Part shown: piece by piece, positions 1 through 10,169 of the stretch
How the letters are laid out: each line of letters opens with the position of its first letter
How positions within the stretch are numbered: the first letter of the stretch is position 1
Assembly: GCA_030142905.1 (NCBI GenBank)
Contig: JASJOG010000012.1
Coordinates: 1,993,501 to 2,057,500, forward strand
Length of the DNA stretch: 64,000 bases
Source: Heliopora coerulea
Taxonomy: Eukaryota > Cnidaria > Anthozoa > Scleralcyonacea > Helioporidae
Direction: 5' to 3'
Notes under the pieces: model-generated
What the model was told of the DNA's origin: nothing
What the model saw: the letters and a program-made list of their open reading frames with translations, nothing else
Databases searched by the model: none
Program-made: the position numbers and the translations under genes

Positions 1-36
1 AATTCGCTACCGCCCCGCCCCACCCACCAAGGGCAG

Positions 37-206
37 AACCTTGGGATGGTGCTCGTGTCTCTCACCACTGCGACTAAGGTTTTCTCCGGGTACTCTGGTT
101 TCCTTCCTATAGTAAACACTGGACCCATAAGGTGTGGCCCTTACTGAACCTCTGGGGAGGACAGCTTAGTTAGCTGATTTTCCAGTATAAATAAAGACAC
201 TTTAAT
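37..206 (+). repeat. tRNA-derived SINE, family A (5' part degraded)
   Basis: The stretch matches the tails of four other copies in this window (24370, 42455, 44478 minus, 19172 minus). Shared words are a track like TTTTCTCCGGGTACTC, then CACTGGACCCAT, CCCTTACTG and the end TATAAATAAAGACACTT. In better copies the head looks like a tRNA with A and B box words, so this is a Pol III-type SINE. Here the tRNA head is degraded. Confidence 0.7.
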
Positions 207-222
207 GAGAGATGAACGTTCG

Positions 223-345
223 TCAAGCTTCATCGTCAGAAAAACGATTTCTGAGCTCCAGACGGGGATCGAACCCGCAACCTTCTAATGACCAGTGAGA
301 CGCTCTAACCATTGAGCTACCAAGACTCAGATGGTGAACTAAGGT
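223..345 (-). repeat. tRNA-derived SINE, family B, copy 1
   Basis: Read on the minus strand it has an A-box-like word (TAGCTCAATGGTTAGAGCG) and a perfect B-box-like word (GGTTCGATCCCCG) at tRNA spacing, followed by a non-tRNA tail also present in the copy at 462. The acceptor ends do not pair well and the tail continues without a terminator, so I call it a SINE rather than a tRNA gene. Confidence 0.65.
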
Positions 346-459
346 GCAAGATCGACATATATGAGGCCTGAGCGACAGCCACGATATATTAATAATGATA
401 TTAATGTGACATATATTGCAAATGTGGGAGCTTGGAGATATTTTAGATGATGGATGAAC

Positions 460-590
460 GTTCGTCAAGCTCTATCCCCAGAAAAACGATTTCTGAGCCC
501 CAGACGGGGATTGAACCAGCAACCTTCTGATGACCGGTGAGACGCTCTAAACATTGAGCTATCGAGACTCAGATGGCGAGCTAAGGTGTA
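460..590 (-). repeat. tRNA-derived SINE, family B, copy 2
   Basis: Second copy of the element at 223, same orientation, with the same tail (GAACGTTCGTCAAGCT near its end). The B box is changed (GGTTCAATCCCCG). The two copies lie about 235 bp apart, so they are either a local duplication or two independent insertions. Confidence 0.6.
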
Positions 591-657
591 AGTTTGACAT
601 TCGTGTGAATGTGAATGTAACTTTATTTAAACACGCTACCCTCATCATGAAATGATG

Positions 658-935
658 CAGGGTTGGAAATAAGTAAAAACAGATTGATCGGTGATTTTTC
701 TTGAAGGTCAATTTAAACACCCCCCTCTAACATTAATGAGTTTCTGCAGTACACATTGTACAGCGGTTATTTTTGAGTGCGAAACATTTGGAGACGCCAT
801 TTTGGATCGTAAGCGTGAGATTCTGAATTTTATCGGAGATTAAAGCCTTTATTCAATGGAGGAACTGAAGGAAAAAGAACTTGATGGTAAATTTGATCGG
901 TAATTACTGATCACCGGCCGTTATTTCCAACCCTG
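658..935. mobile_element. MITE with hAT-like termini
   Basis: The left end CAGGGTTGGAAATAA is repeated inverted at the right end (TTATTTCCAACCCTG). The interior has no ORF. CAGGG termini are common in hAT elements. A clean 8-bp target duplication is not visible, so the class is an inference. Confidence 0.55.
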
Positions 936-1388
936 TGATGGTTTTCATAAGGAGCGTCACACAAATACAAAGAATTCATATAAAGAAATAATCTAAGTCC
1001 TAAGGTATAAAAAAGTTTAAAAAGATAAAATTCGACGATGTTCGACGTCTGACTCAGCCAAACACTTTTTGAATCAAATTTTTAAAGCTGGTTATAGACT
1101 CTGTCAGCTTCGCCTCCTTTGGTAGGCTATTGAATAGCACAGCTCCACTATACCCAAAACTTTTTTTCAAATATTCAGTTTTAGGCTTAGGAACTGAGAG
1201 GTTAATATGGGCATTTCTAAACGGCAGCCATGATATGTAGATAATGACATTAAGTCGATATATATATATTTAAAAGTCGAAAACGTTTTGTTATGTTATA
1301 GTTCTTTTACTATTTAATAAAACCTTTAAGCCATTTTAATACATTTCAAAAGCGAATATTATGACACATACATTCAAATATAACATAT
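936..1388. other. Non-coding stretch, no feature recognised
   Basis: AT-rich, no plausible exon on either strand. It separates the hAT-like MITE from the 55-bp minisatellite. Confidence 0.5.
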
Positions 1389-1882
1389 GTTGTATTTATT
1401 CACTTTGGTATTGCCGAGTTAGTCGGTCAATATTAGATTTTAACATATAGTTATTCAGTTCGGTACTACCGAGTTAGTCAGTCGTTGTTAGATTTTAACA
1501 TATAGTTATTCAGTTCGGTATTGCCGAGTTAGTCAGTCAGTGTTACATTTTAACATATAGTTATTCAGTTCGGTATTGCCGAGTTAGTCAGTCAGTATTA
1601 CATTTTAACATATAGTTATTCAGTTCGGTATTGCCGAGTTAGTCAGTATTACATTTTAACATATAGTTATTCAGTTCGGTATTGCCGAGTTAGTCAGTCA
1701 GTATTACATTTTAACATATAGTTATTCAGTTCGGTATTGCCGAGTTAGTCAGTCAGTATTACATTTTAACATATAGTTATTCAGTTCGGTATTGCCGAGT
1801 TAGTCAGTCATTGTTACACTTTAACATATAGTTATTCAGTTTGGTACTGCCGAGTTAGTCAGTAAGTGTTAGATTTTAACAC
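1389..1882. repeat. 55-bp minisatellite, about 9 copies
   Basis: Tandem units with starts at 1561, 1616, 1667, 1722, 1777 and 1832 show a 55-bp period; one unit lost a 4-bp CAGT. Each unit carries an imperfect palindrome around CGGTATTGCCG and ends in TTTTAACATATAG. Outer copies are more diverged than inner ones, as expected when the array expands from its centre. Confidence 0.9.
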
Positions 1883-2170
1883 TAAGCGACTACTAGAAAC
1901 TTAAAAATACTGTGGAAGTGAATGACTGATGAACGTCCACCATCTGCATCCCAACGCCCCTCTCTCAGCTGATTTGCTTGGGTCACCTCCCCAACGTCCT
2001 CTGAACGCCCACCAGGGGGCGGTACCGTCCCGGTTGTGAAACGCTGCCTGACGATTTTACTGCCAAAGGGAACACTCCAACAGTCCAAGGGATAAGCAAC
2101 TCGGGCAACTAGGTACCTCGTTATAACCTGCTTCAAGTGCTTCAAGGTTCGACTGTTTGGCCAAAACAAT

Positions 2171-2317
2171 TTAACTCTTTGGCGGCAGACCTCATAAAAT
2201 CAATAATATATGTACGACTTAAATAACTTTCATACTGACGTAAATAACCTTACCAAAAAATTATTTAATACGGCACCTTGAAAATAGTCATTTTTCTTGC
2301 TGCCACCAAAGAGTTAA
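2171..2317. mobile_element. Short TIR element (MITE)
   Basis: TTAACTCTTTGGCGGCAG at the left is mirrored by CTGCCACCAAAGAGTTAA at the right, with an AT-rich non-coding interior. The TTA/TAA at the edges would suit a PIF/Harbinger-type target. Confidence 0.6.
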
Positions 2318-2754
2318 ACTAGAAATACTAATTTCCAAAATGAGCGAAATTCTTCATATCATCACTAAGAATTATTGCCACAAGTAAACTACAAAGGCCA
2401 TACCTGCTGTTGGCCGTAAAGTTTCGGAGAGGCATTGAACGGCGATGAACTTTTCCTTAAAAATATATACATACATACTGATTGGACCATGAATGGTGGT
2501 TGAAAGAAAGTGCTCGTTAGAGTTAACATGGTTTACAAATAAGACATTAATTTCATTTTTTAATTTTTAATCTAATTTATTACAATTTAATGGCTGAGGT
2601 AATATAAAGTAGGAAGCCATCGGATAGTCTGCAAAAGAGTCCTAGACTCCATACAAGGCAAACAACCAAAATGCTGGTGGCAATAAATACAAATGAGTTA
2701 AATTACAGCAAATTTGATAACATTATATGAAAGTACGAAAGTTCAGAGAGGAAC

Positions 2755-3000
2755 CTATTTAGCGCTCTGGGAAAGAAATTTCTTAAGTCTAGCCTTTGAA
2801 GTACTGAAATTCAGAGCCTTGCAGATGTTTTCAGGCAGAGAATTCCAGCTGACTGTGATCCTATTAGAGAAGCTGTACTTTAAAATATTACTCTTGGGAT
2901 GACTTTTCTTCAATCTTATGCCACTGTTGTTGCATCTTAAAGCATAACGGTCTGCATCCGTATATAAATTGATGTTAGGGCACAAAAGTAATACACAATT
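2755..3000 (-). pseudogene. LINE reverse transcriptase C-terminal remnant
   Basis: The minus frame (ORF 2755-3093) has the familiar C-terminal signature of CR1/L2/Jockey-type LINE proteins: a Tyr/Arg-rich run, then a hydrophobic stretch with WNSLPENIC followed by a short FKKFL-like helix. No catalytic domain is present. This is the 3' end of a truncated insertion. Confidence 0.6.
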
Positions 3001-3129
3001 TTCATGAACCAAAGCTTTTAAAAACCCATAAATGTACTGTAAATGAATAAATATTATGATTAGTGGATCAAATTTTGTAGTAACCAGGGACATACTGCAC
3101 TGTGTGAGATATGTAAGACTGAGACAAAA

Positions 3130-3375
3130 CAGCTGTTTTATGGGAAGTCAGTATATAAAAAAACAGAGTTAGTAGGGAAAACCATACAGGATCTAGCTCC
3201 AGTCTTTATGGCCAGCATAGTACCTGTATTCTCCCTCCTATCATAGGAGTTCCAGCTGTTTTATGGGAAGTCAGTATATAAAAAAACAGAGTTAGTAGGG
3301 AAAACCATACAGGATCTAGCTCCAGTCTTTATGGCCAGCATAGTACCTGTATTCTCCCTCCTATCATAAGAGTTC
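3130..3375. repeat. Tandem duplication of 123 bp
   Basis: CAGCTGTTTTATGGGAAG starts at 3130 and again at 3253, and the sequence between is repeated almost without change. The near identity means the duplication is recent. No coding content. Confidence 0.9.
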
Positions 3376-3471
3376 TAGACAAGTGATGGGAATACGATCG
3401 TCATGTTAAAGTAGAGATCTTTTGCTAACACTTTGCTAACATCATCAGCCACTCTGGCAACTTAACTTATT

Positions 3472-3740
3472 AACCCATTGTGGGCTGAGACATCTTTCCT
3501 TAACAAGTAAAATTGTCTGGTGTTAACCTGAATAAATATTTTTTCTGCTGACATAAGACTTCTATTTTACTCAGGCTAAGACCAGATTATTTTACTCATC
3601 AAAGGAAGAGCTCCTGCAGTGAAAGGGTTATGACCATATAAATTTTCCTGGCAGTATAAGACATTCACTATTTTACACTGGCCAATGCCAGAGAATTTTA
3701 GTTCTCAAAGGGAGAGCTCCGGAAATGAAAGGGTTAATGT
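3472..3740. mobile_element. MITE of the TTAACCC/AGTAAAAT family
   Basis: The left end has TTAACCCATTGTGGG and AAGTAAAATTGTCTGG. The right end has inverted forms, TTTTACTCATCAAAGGAAG and CAGTGAAAGGGTTA. A second half-copy follows to 3735. The same words recur at 4560-4625 and at 35170-35572, where the core has expanded. Confidence 0.55.
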
Positions 3741-5260
3741 GTTAAACATCAATAAATAATCGTATCTAGATTTTTTGTCTACAGTAACCCAAGTACGGCT
3801 GTAATCAATCAAAAACATCCATTTGCAGAGGTGGATTTAAGCAGGGGAGTATTGGATGTGCAATCCCTCTTTTTTCTTTAGTCATGTGACTTTTAGCTCC
3901 GTTCCAAACACAAGCATTAAGCATGCTGACCACCAAGAAGATTGAGGATTATTTCCAAAGAGAATCAGAACAAACAGCAAAGAAAAGAAAAAGTGAGTAG
4001 AAGAAATTCAGATTCTAAAAACACTGGAAATGACAGTGGCATACAAATTCTTCCACTAAAATGTCACATAGCAGCATGAATTTGTAAAAAAAATTTTGCA
4101 CACCCTGCTTTCTCAAAATTCTGGATCTGCCCCTGCATTTGTAACATCGATTTGTATGTGTATACATTTAGGTAAGTAATTCTGTAGTTGAAGGTTTGCA
4201 TAAGCAACTGTAATGATTTGATTATAAAATAATATTAACATGGTTTTTACAGATTGAAATAGTTTCCAGTGTTGGAAAAGAATAACTCCATGACACCAAA
4301 AAAGGTGTTCCATGTTGGTTATGGAGGAGACACAAGAAATCTAGTCATGGCTAATGTTTTCCTGGGATGACTGTTCAAGTTCACAAGCTGTTTATGCTGG
4401 GCCAGAATTGCCAAATTATTGGGGGGCACTGGTACTGTAGCCACTGGGGTACTCAGGGGGGAGGGCATGGTGCCATGCACTCCCTTCATGTATTGTGTTG
4501 CATTAGAAATTTAGGCATATATTAGAGTAACCCAAGGGCAAAGGCTTACTTCAGTATTTTATCTGGGCATATACCAGGCAATTTTACTCATCACAGGGAT
4601 GAGCTCTGGGCATTAACAAGTTAATACATGTATTATTGCTTATTATAAGGGACCTTTCCTTTTTAATGAATCATAAAAGGTAATCTGGATGAATCAGATG
4701 TTGATCAACTGGCCTTTCAGCAGAAGCATAGTTTATGGGGGGTATAGGGGTGTGACATCACCCAAATTTTGTCAAAATAAAGAAAACGTGGGCAAAATTT
4801 GGCTTCATTAAGGTAAGTCAAAAGTTCTTATGGTAACTGGTTTATATTTAATCAGCATATTAGGGCTGAGGAAGCAAGGCTACTTTATACATGGCCTGAA
4901 TGCATGTCAAATTAAATTTGGACAAGTTTTGAAATGAGTCAATATTTGGGCAGATTAAGCTGGACACCCCCCAGTCAAAATGTGATAACTATGCCCCTGA
5001 CCCTTCAGCCATCGGGGCCGGCTGTTGGGCAGGTATTTACTCTCAATCCCTGGGAAAATCCCAATGACACCCCTGTCTCCAGCCCTTGCTACTCCCAAGA
5101 TATTTAATTTTCAAAATATTAGAAGGTTTGCCATTCATCCATAAATGCGATTGCTGACATTAACTAAGTCATTAATGCATTAATGGGATAAAATAACATC
5201 TCCAGAAGCTTTCTGAAATGATTACCTTGTAAAAATCAACGAAAAATTTAGAAATGGTAA
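3741..5260. other. Non-coding stretch with repeat scraps
   Basis: No supported exon. It holds a fragment of the AGTAAAAT MITE family (4560-4625) and a piece ending GGATCTGCCCCTGC (about 4120-4137) that resembles the ends of the TIR element at 45191. Confidence 0.4.
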
Positions 5261-5268
5261 CGCTTTAC

Positions 5269-5328
5269 CTAGACTACGCAAAATCTTATTAAATAGTTCT
5301 TTTGGGTCGGTGTCACAAACCATAGTGA
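5269..5328 (-). CDS. Possible second exon joined to 5394-5469
   Basis: A pyrimidine-rich acceptor (CCATTCTCAG at 5329) and a donor (TCTAG|GTAAAG at 5269/5268) bound a 60-bp open segment whose phase fits the exon at 5394 exactly (1+2 nt). It would encode TMVCDTDPKELFNKILRSL. I do not recognise this sequence, and it differs from the usual CEP19 continuation. It may be a lineage-specific exon, or chance. Confidence 0.25.
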   Translation of the reverse strand, partial: SLWFVTPTQKNYLIRFCVV

Positions 5329-5393
5329 CTGAGAATGGACTGGCAGTGACACGAAGTTAAAAATACTATTTGATATTAGAGGCGATTCCTTAC

Positions 5394-5469
5394 CTGTAGC
5401 GTTGACAACGTAGTACAAGACAAGCGTAGGAGGGTCAAATTTGACCCCACATTGCCGTGGGGTAAACAT
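5394..5469 (-). CDS. CEP19: Candidate first coding exon of a CEP19-like centrosomal/ciliary protein
   Basis: An ATG at 5469 opens a 25-codon reading frame that ends in a strong splice donor (ACAG|GTAAGG at 5394/5393, phase 1). The peptide starts MFTPRQCGVKFDPP and continues with an aliphatic LVLYY run. This is the start pattern of CEP19, a small basal-body protein that works with FGFR1OP and RABL2 in cilium assembly (Met, Cys-Gly, basic-Phe-x-Pro-Pro, then a hydrophobic strand). I could not find the rest of CEP19 in the window. The next phase-compatible exon (5269-5328) does not look like it. The identification rests on one short exon. Confidence 0.4.
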
Positions 5470-5479
5470 GAAGTAGCTT

Positions 5480-7780
5480 TTGTGAATCTGGCACTTGCTC
5501 TAATACGTGTCAACAACGCAACAACATTTTAACGGTTCTCTTTCTCAATTTACGCTATGGAAATGAGAGCGGTGGAAAGCTTAAGAAGGACTGGAGACAA
5601 CTAAATTCCGCTGACCTGAGAAATAGAATTACGAAACAGGGCGGGAAAATGAACCCAACATCACACAAAACCCGGTTTATTTGGTCAAATAATTTTAGCT
5701 GAAATCAAAGAAAACAGGACCGTTTATTTTTTAAGTAGCATTTTATTTGTTTATACTGTCAGTTCATTTTCAGTTCATTTTCACTGAATTTCAATTCATT
5801 TTATTTGACGATGAAACGGGATTAAAAGGAAGGTCTTCATCAGAACGGCTTTAGGTCGTGAGATCAGTTTGCTATTCTACTTATTACATTATTTTGATCG
5901 CTTGAGGTTTGTAATATCGGATGTCTTCAGCTTGTTTCCACTTAAAAAGTTCCCAGCAAACTCAGTAAATAAACAAGAGAAACAACAGTAATGTTTTACA
6001 TCAGCTGTGCTTGGAGTCTTCGGAAAAACAAATCTAACTCTTGTTCATTTGCCTCAGCTTCGATGAGTAAAAACTTGCATGTCTTCGCAAAAACAAGAAT
6101 ATTACAGATCAACAAAGCAACCAATCAGCGTGCGTCATCTTACCTACTACTGATTTGCAAATAGGCTTGGCCCATGTAAAAAAAAGAAAAGAAAAACATC
6201 TGTTCATATCCGGCCAGTATTATAGAACAAAATGCACGATGCTCGAGTCATTAGTTACAAGTCGATGAAACGGTTCCAGCTTATCTAGTCAGTTTGTCCG
6301 AAAATCAATATCTCATTTCTTTCGGCGATCAAGAGCTCAGAAAAGCGTTTAAGCTGTCAATGATAAAAATTCGAAACTCATCACATGATGTGAAGCTCTT
6401 TTGACCGCAAGCCTATCGTGAATATTAAAGAAGAGATGAGAAGTGCGCTATGCTCAGTACCTCTCGCCAAATCTTTCGTCGAACGAGAAGTTGAGCATCT
6501 GGTCTTCAGGTCAGACTCAATGAGCAAAACAAACTCTTCTATATGTAGCAGGTATTACGCCATCAAAACACAACTGCAATTTAGAAGAACAAAAATAACC
6601 ACTAAGAAAAACAAGAGAATGTTTCAGCTACAATGACTTGCGGAAATTGTCATTCAAATGACAGGAAAGGCTTAAGAAGTTTTCGAACAAAGCGAAGCTT
6701 TTGTCACACGGAGCCAGCAGTCTTCAACAAAATTATCAGGCACTTCAGCCTTCAAGACGGAAACAAGAGCAGATAAAAGCCATTAAACCAGCTGGATCCC
6801 ACAAAAGCCAGGTAAAAATCTGTCCAAACGAGACACAACGGGGCCTCGATATTGACGTCAAACGGGCTATCGGCGATAGAGATCGCTACCGCAAACAACA
6901 CAAGGCATTTCTTTGTCTATTTTTAATCCACTTGCTCTCGAGTGTTGTCAAGAAAAGTTACCAACATGTTTTACATAAAACAGAAATAACTGTTTAACGC
7001 CAGCCACAAAAATTTCACAAACAAAATTCCGTTCAAGCTAAAACGTTTGACAACGAGCAGGTATTCATTGAATGACAGAATTGGGGAGTTCAGCACATGA
7101 TGAGTGATAACTCTGCTTCAAGTATGACTTGGTTTGCAATTATTTGCTGTGGGAGTACTGCCAAAACGATGAAAGAATTTTGATGACGTTTTCGGAAATC
7201 TTTCATTAAAGGTCTCTTTCTGTTTCTGTTTTAGACTTCATTGCCGCTCATCCAAGTTCTTAGCGTTTATCAACAAACCCTTTTCATGAAACGCATTAGG
7301 TTATGTATTGTCGTGGGTGTTTTAAAGAATAAAGCTTCTCTTTAGAAACAATTGGAGCTATTCTCAAAAACTGTCTTTGTTCCCAAAATATAAAAATGTT
7401 AAAGGAACAATACTTACATTTACCACCGTTAACAGAAGACAACAAAGTAAATTAAAAACGCATGTATCTGTGTACACCATCAAAATCCAAACACAGTTGA
7501 GTTAGTTCTGAGAGTTTAGCTTGTTTAATACCCGTAGTAAACGAAGACTGGATAAGTTACTTCCAATTTTACTGTCTTTTCATGCGGCTTTTCAGGCTTT
7601 TCACAACATCAAAATTATTTAATTTGCCACACACGTCATCTAAAAAACTATAACTGTACAAATATTTACAGATATGTCAAAACATTTTCAAAATAGTTCC
7701 GACTGGATCACGTCCACAAGAACGCATAACTCGGACGGCTTAACTTTATCCCTATACTTAAATAAACCAACCAAGTGTTT
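5480..7780. other. Non-coding stretch between the CEP19-like exon and SKI
   Basis: Only short ORFs without recognisable domains. It probably contains the promoter side of the CEP19-like gene and the 3' UTR/terminator side of SKI (minus). The word CCAATCAGCGTGCGTCAT at 6120 recurs near 38400, so a dispersed repeat is present. Confidence 0.4.
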
Positions 7781-8038
7781 TAACTCAAGCTTATAACAGT
7801 ATCGTGAACTCCCAAAATGGGAATGACTTTGGAATTTGCCTGGGGGAAGGCAGTCATTGTGATGATCACATGTAACTTCGTTTGTTCCTTAACAAAGGAT
7901 TTTGCTCGTTCGCAGCAATCTGAAATCCCTGAATGCGTGCGAACGCTTTCTCGTTCGATACAGGCTATTCGGTGATGTCTTGCTTCGGTTTGGCGACGCA
8001 GAGGACGTTGTAATGGCCCTAAATCGTCATTTATTCGC

Positions 8039-10165
8039 CTACTCTTTCGTTTCCCGATTCGCATCTTCATTTGAGTTTGACTCTGGGCTCGGTTCTCGAT
8101 CTACTTCCTCGACTTTGTTCCTATTTCCCAAAGCGGGGCTCTCGCCATTTCTCGAGTAGATAGGAATCTCTTGAATGACAGCGCTTTGTGTGCAGTAGAC
8201 ATCGCGTAAGCTTGGTGCGCCGTAAACAGGAACGGGTTGAAACGCCGGGTATCTTCTTTGCGTGCCAATGTACCACGACCGTATGTAGTCAAGTTCCTTT
8301 TCGAGCAAGCGACATCGGGTTTCGCGTTCCCGAAGTTGATTCATCAAGTTCTTGACCGTCTCGGATTCGGTCGAGCGTTGCTCCTGTAAGCTCTCGACCT
8401 GCCTTTGTAGAGCTTCGCGGGTTTTCGCGAACTCTTTTAGGTCCTCTTCCCGTTTCCTGTTCAAGTGTTCTAGTTTGTCTTGACAGAGTTTCAATTCCGC
8501 ACAAGCTTCTTCTAACTTCGTCTCGTTCTCACGACGCAAAGAGTTCATTTCCTCCCGTAATTTTTCGCCTTTTTCTCTCACCTCGTCCAATACTCGGGCC
8601 TGTCCAGAGCTCCACTCTCGAAGCTCTCTTGCCAAAGCAAAACTGAGTTCGTCCACAGAAGGCAAGTGGCCTTGGTGACAATATTTATACAGCACTTGCT
8701 TCACCCTTTCGGGAGACGCAAAGTTACGCTCGTTCGTTTCACCAACATTTGAATCAACTAAGTCCCTTTCACCGGCTTCCCGTGGCTGAGCCTTTTCTCG
8801 ACAGTTGGCATTCGAAACCAATCCCTGACTACAGATCACTCCTGGGTATTCCGTTTTCATGGCTTTTCCAAGCGAAGGATGCGCGACGAAATTCATCCCA
8901 TTTAGTGAACCACAGGTTGCTGAACACGAACAATTTCGAGCCAGAAACGGCAATGGAGGTGGCGGAAAGAAACGACTGTTGATATGACTGGGACTGTTTG
9001 CTATTGTGCTCGTTTCGCTGCCATTCGAACCGCTGTCAACACGGACTTTATCCTCCAAGGGTGACCAAGGTCGAAAGGCAGACCGGCGGTTTACAACCTC
9101 GTTGTTCTCTCGAGGCGAACTTACGGAACTCAATGGCGTTCCAGAGCGGCGTTCAACGTTTGGCGAGCCAGAATAAGCCAAGACTTTACTCTCGACTCTC
9201 CTTTTCGAGCTGCTTTCGCCATAGTCACTGCCGGCAAGGCTTTCGCCTTCGGAGTTTGATTGTTTTCGTTTTCTCGATGTGCTCGCAAACCGTTTCTTAA
9301 CGTCTTCCCAGAGTTTCGTCGTCGCTTCGTCATCCGCTTTATCGTCAGGAAGAAGTAAGTAGAGGCGCCATTTTGAGCTGTCCATTCCCCAGTGACAGGT
9401 CTGTATTTCCGAGTTCCCATGGCTATGTGTGACGAACTTTCGAGGCGAGAAGAGGCGAAGACATTCCATACAGGTGACACATTTCGCATGCGGTTCATTG
9501 TAAGCTTCAGGTTCGAAGATGCCCTTACAACCACCAAAGCATTCGTGGTATACTTCGAGGTACGGTTTTGTGTATTTCTTGTCGTGTCTTAGAGGCGCCC
9601 TGTTCGAGAGCAACGCGCTACACAATCGGTAAGCATCGCTCTTCGTGATCAGCATACAGGAAGATTCGGACCACGGTACAACTTCGGACAACTTTAACGA
9701 CTCGAGTTGCTGCTCGTCGCATCTCGGACAATAGATTTTTAAGTGGTCTCGTGAGTTGTTCACTTCGCTTGGTGAAAACTCCTTCAGTACCTCGGCAAGC
9801 AGCTGGCCAAAGCACAGCCTCTTTTCTCCGCCGACGTTGAAACAAGCGATGGGAATGCCGTCCAGCAGTGTACACTTGACTTTACTCGGCTTTCTCCGCA
9901 CCGCGGAAACGCCAGACGCAGGCAATCTCGCCGAGGCAATCGCCGAGAACGGCGGCCCGTCTCGCTCCTTGCTAGACGAAACATGTTCTTGTTTGGGCTT
10001 CACCGACACTCCGTCTGCCATGCTGCTGGGCCATGTTCGATTACGGCTCGGCTCAAATTTTCGAATGCCCGTTGGACCTGTGATCGAATCCACTGAACAG
10101 TCACGGTACTTCTGAAGGATAACCTGGATAAGTGACTTATCTGCTGCTCTCGTCTTCGTTTCCAT
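8039..10165 (-). CDS. SKI: SKI/SKIL (Ski/Sno) family transcriptional co-repressor
   Basis: A single 708-codon frame. Ski/Sno proteins bind Smad complexes and recruit NCoR/HDAC to silence TGF-beta/BMP targets in the nucleus. Residues about 95-190 form the Ski/Sno/Dac homology domain, with the signature CFNVGGEKRLC, the KIYCPRC zinc-like pair and the LITKSDAYRLC helix. Residues about 200-296 are the SAND-like Smad4-binding domain, with Cys/His pairs and TCHWGMDSSKWRLYLLLP. A Ser/Pro-rich linker with a KRKQ basic patch near 300 follows. Residues about 505-630 are a long heptad coiled coil typical of the dimerisation region. The ATG at 10165 is preceded by no better in-frame start and gives a domain order matching vertebrate SKI. 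No intron is needed, unlike vertebrate SKI. One ancestral Ski/Sno gene is likely, so SKI versus SKIL cannot be decided. Confidence 0.92.
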   Translation of the reverse strand: METKTRAADKSLIQVILQKYRDCSVDSITGPTGIRKFEPSRNRTWPSSMADGVSVKPKQEHVSSSKERDGPPFSAIASARLPASGVSAVRRKPSKVKCTLLDGIPIACFNVGGEKRLCFGQLLAEVLKEFSPSEVNNSRDHLKIYCPRCDEQQLESLKLSEVVPWSESSCMLITKSDAYRLCSALLSNRAPLRHDKKYTKPYLEVYHECFGGCKGIFEPEAYNEPHAKCVTCMECLRLFSPRKFVTHSHGNSEIQTCHWGMDSSKWRLYLLLPDDKADDEATTKLWEDVKKRFASTSRKRKQSNSEGESLAGSDYGESSSKRRVESKVLAYSGSPNVERRSGTPLSSVSSPRENNEVVNRRSAFRPWSPLEDKVRVDSGSNGSETSTIANSPSHINSRFFPPPPLPFLARNCSCSATCGSLNGMNFVAHPSLGKAMKTEYPGVICSQGLVSNANCREKAQPREAGERDLVDSNVGETNERNFASPERVKQVLYKYCHQGHLPSVDELSFALARELREWSSGQARVLDEVREKGEKLREEMNSLRRENETKLEEACAELKLCQDKLEHLNRKREEDLKEFAKTREALQRQVESLQEQRSTESETVKNLMNQLRERETRCRLLEKELDYIRSWYIGTQRRYPAFQPVPVYGAPSLRDVYCTQSAVIQEIPIYSRNGESPALGNRNKVEEVDREPSPESNSNEDANRETKE

Positions 10166-10169
10166 TGAT

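Noticed and set aside
223..345. Possible functional tRNA gene on the minus strand
   Set aside because: A and B box words are good, but the acceptor ends do not pair, and the same non-tRNA tail is shared with a second copy. It is a tRNA-derived SINE.
1389..1882. CRISPR-like array
   Set aside because: The units are contiguous 55-bp tandem repeats without unique spacers, in an animal genome.
8749..10115. Plus-strand and other-frame ORFs over SKI
   Set aside because: Shadows of the SKI coding frame. They have no recognisable domains, and the minus frame explains the composition.
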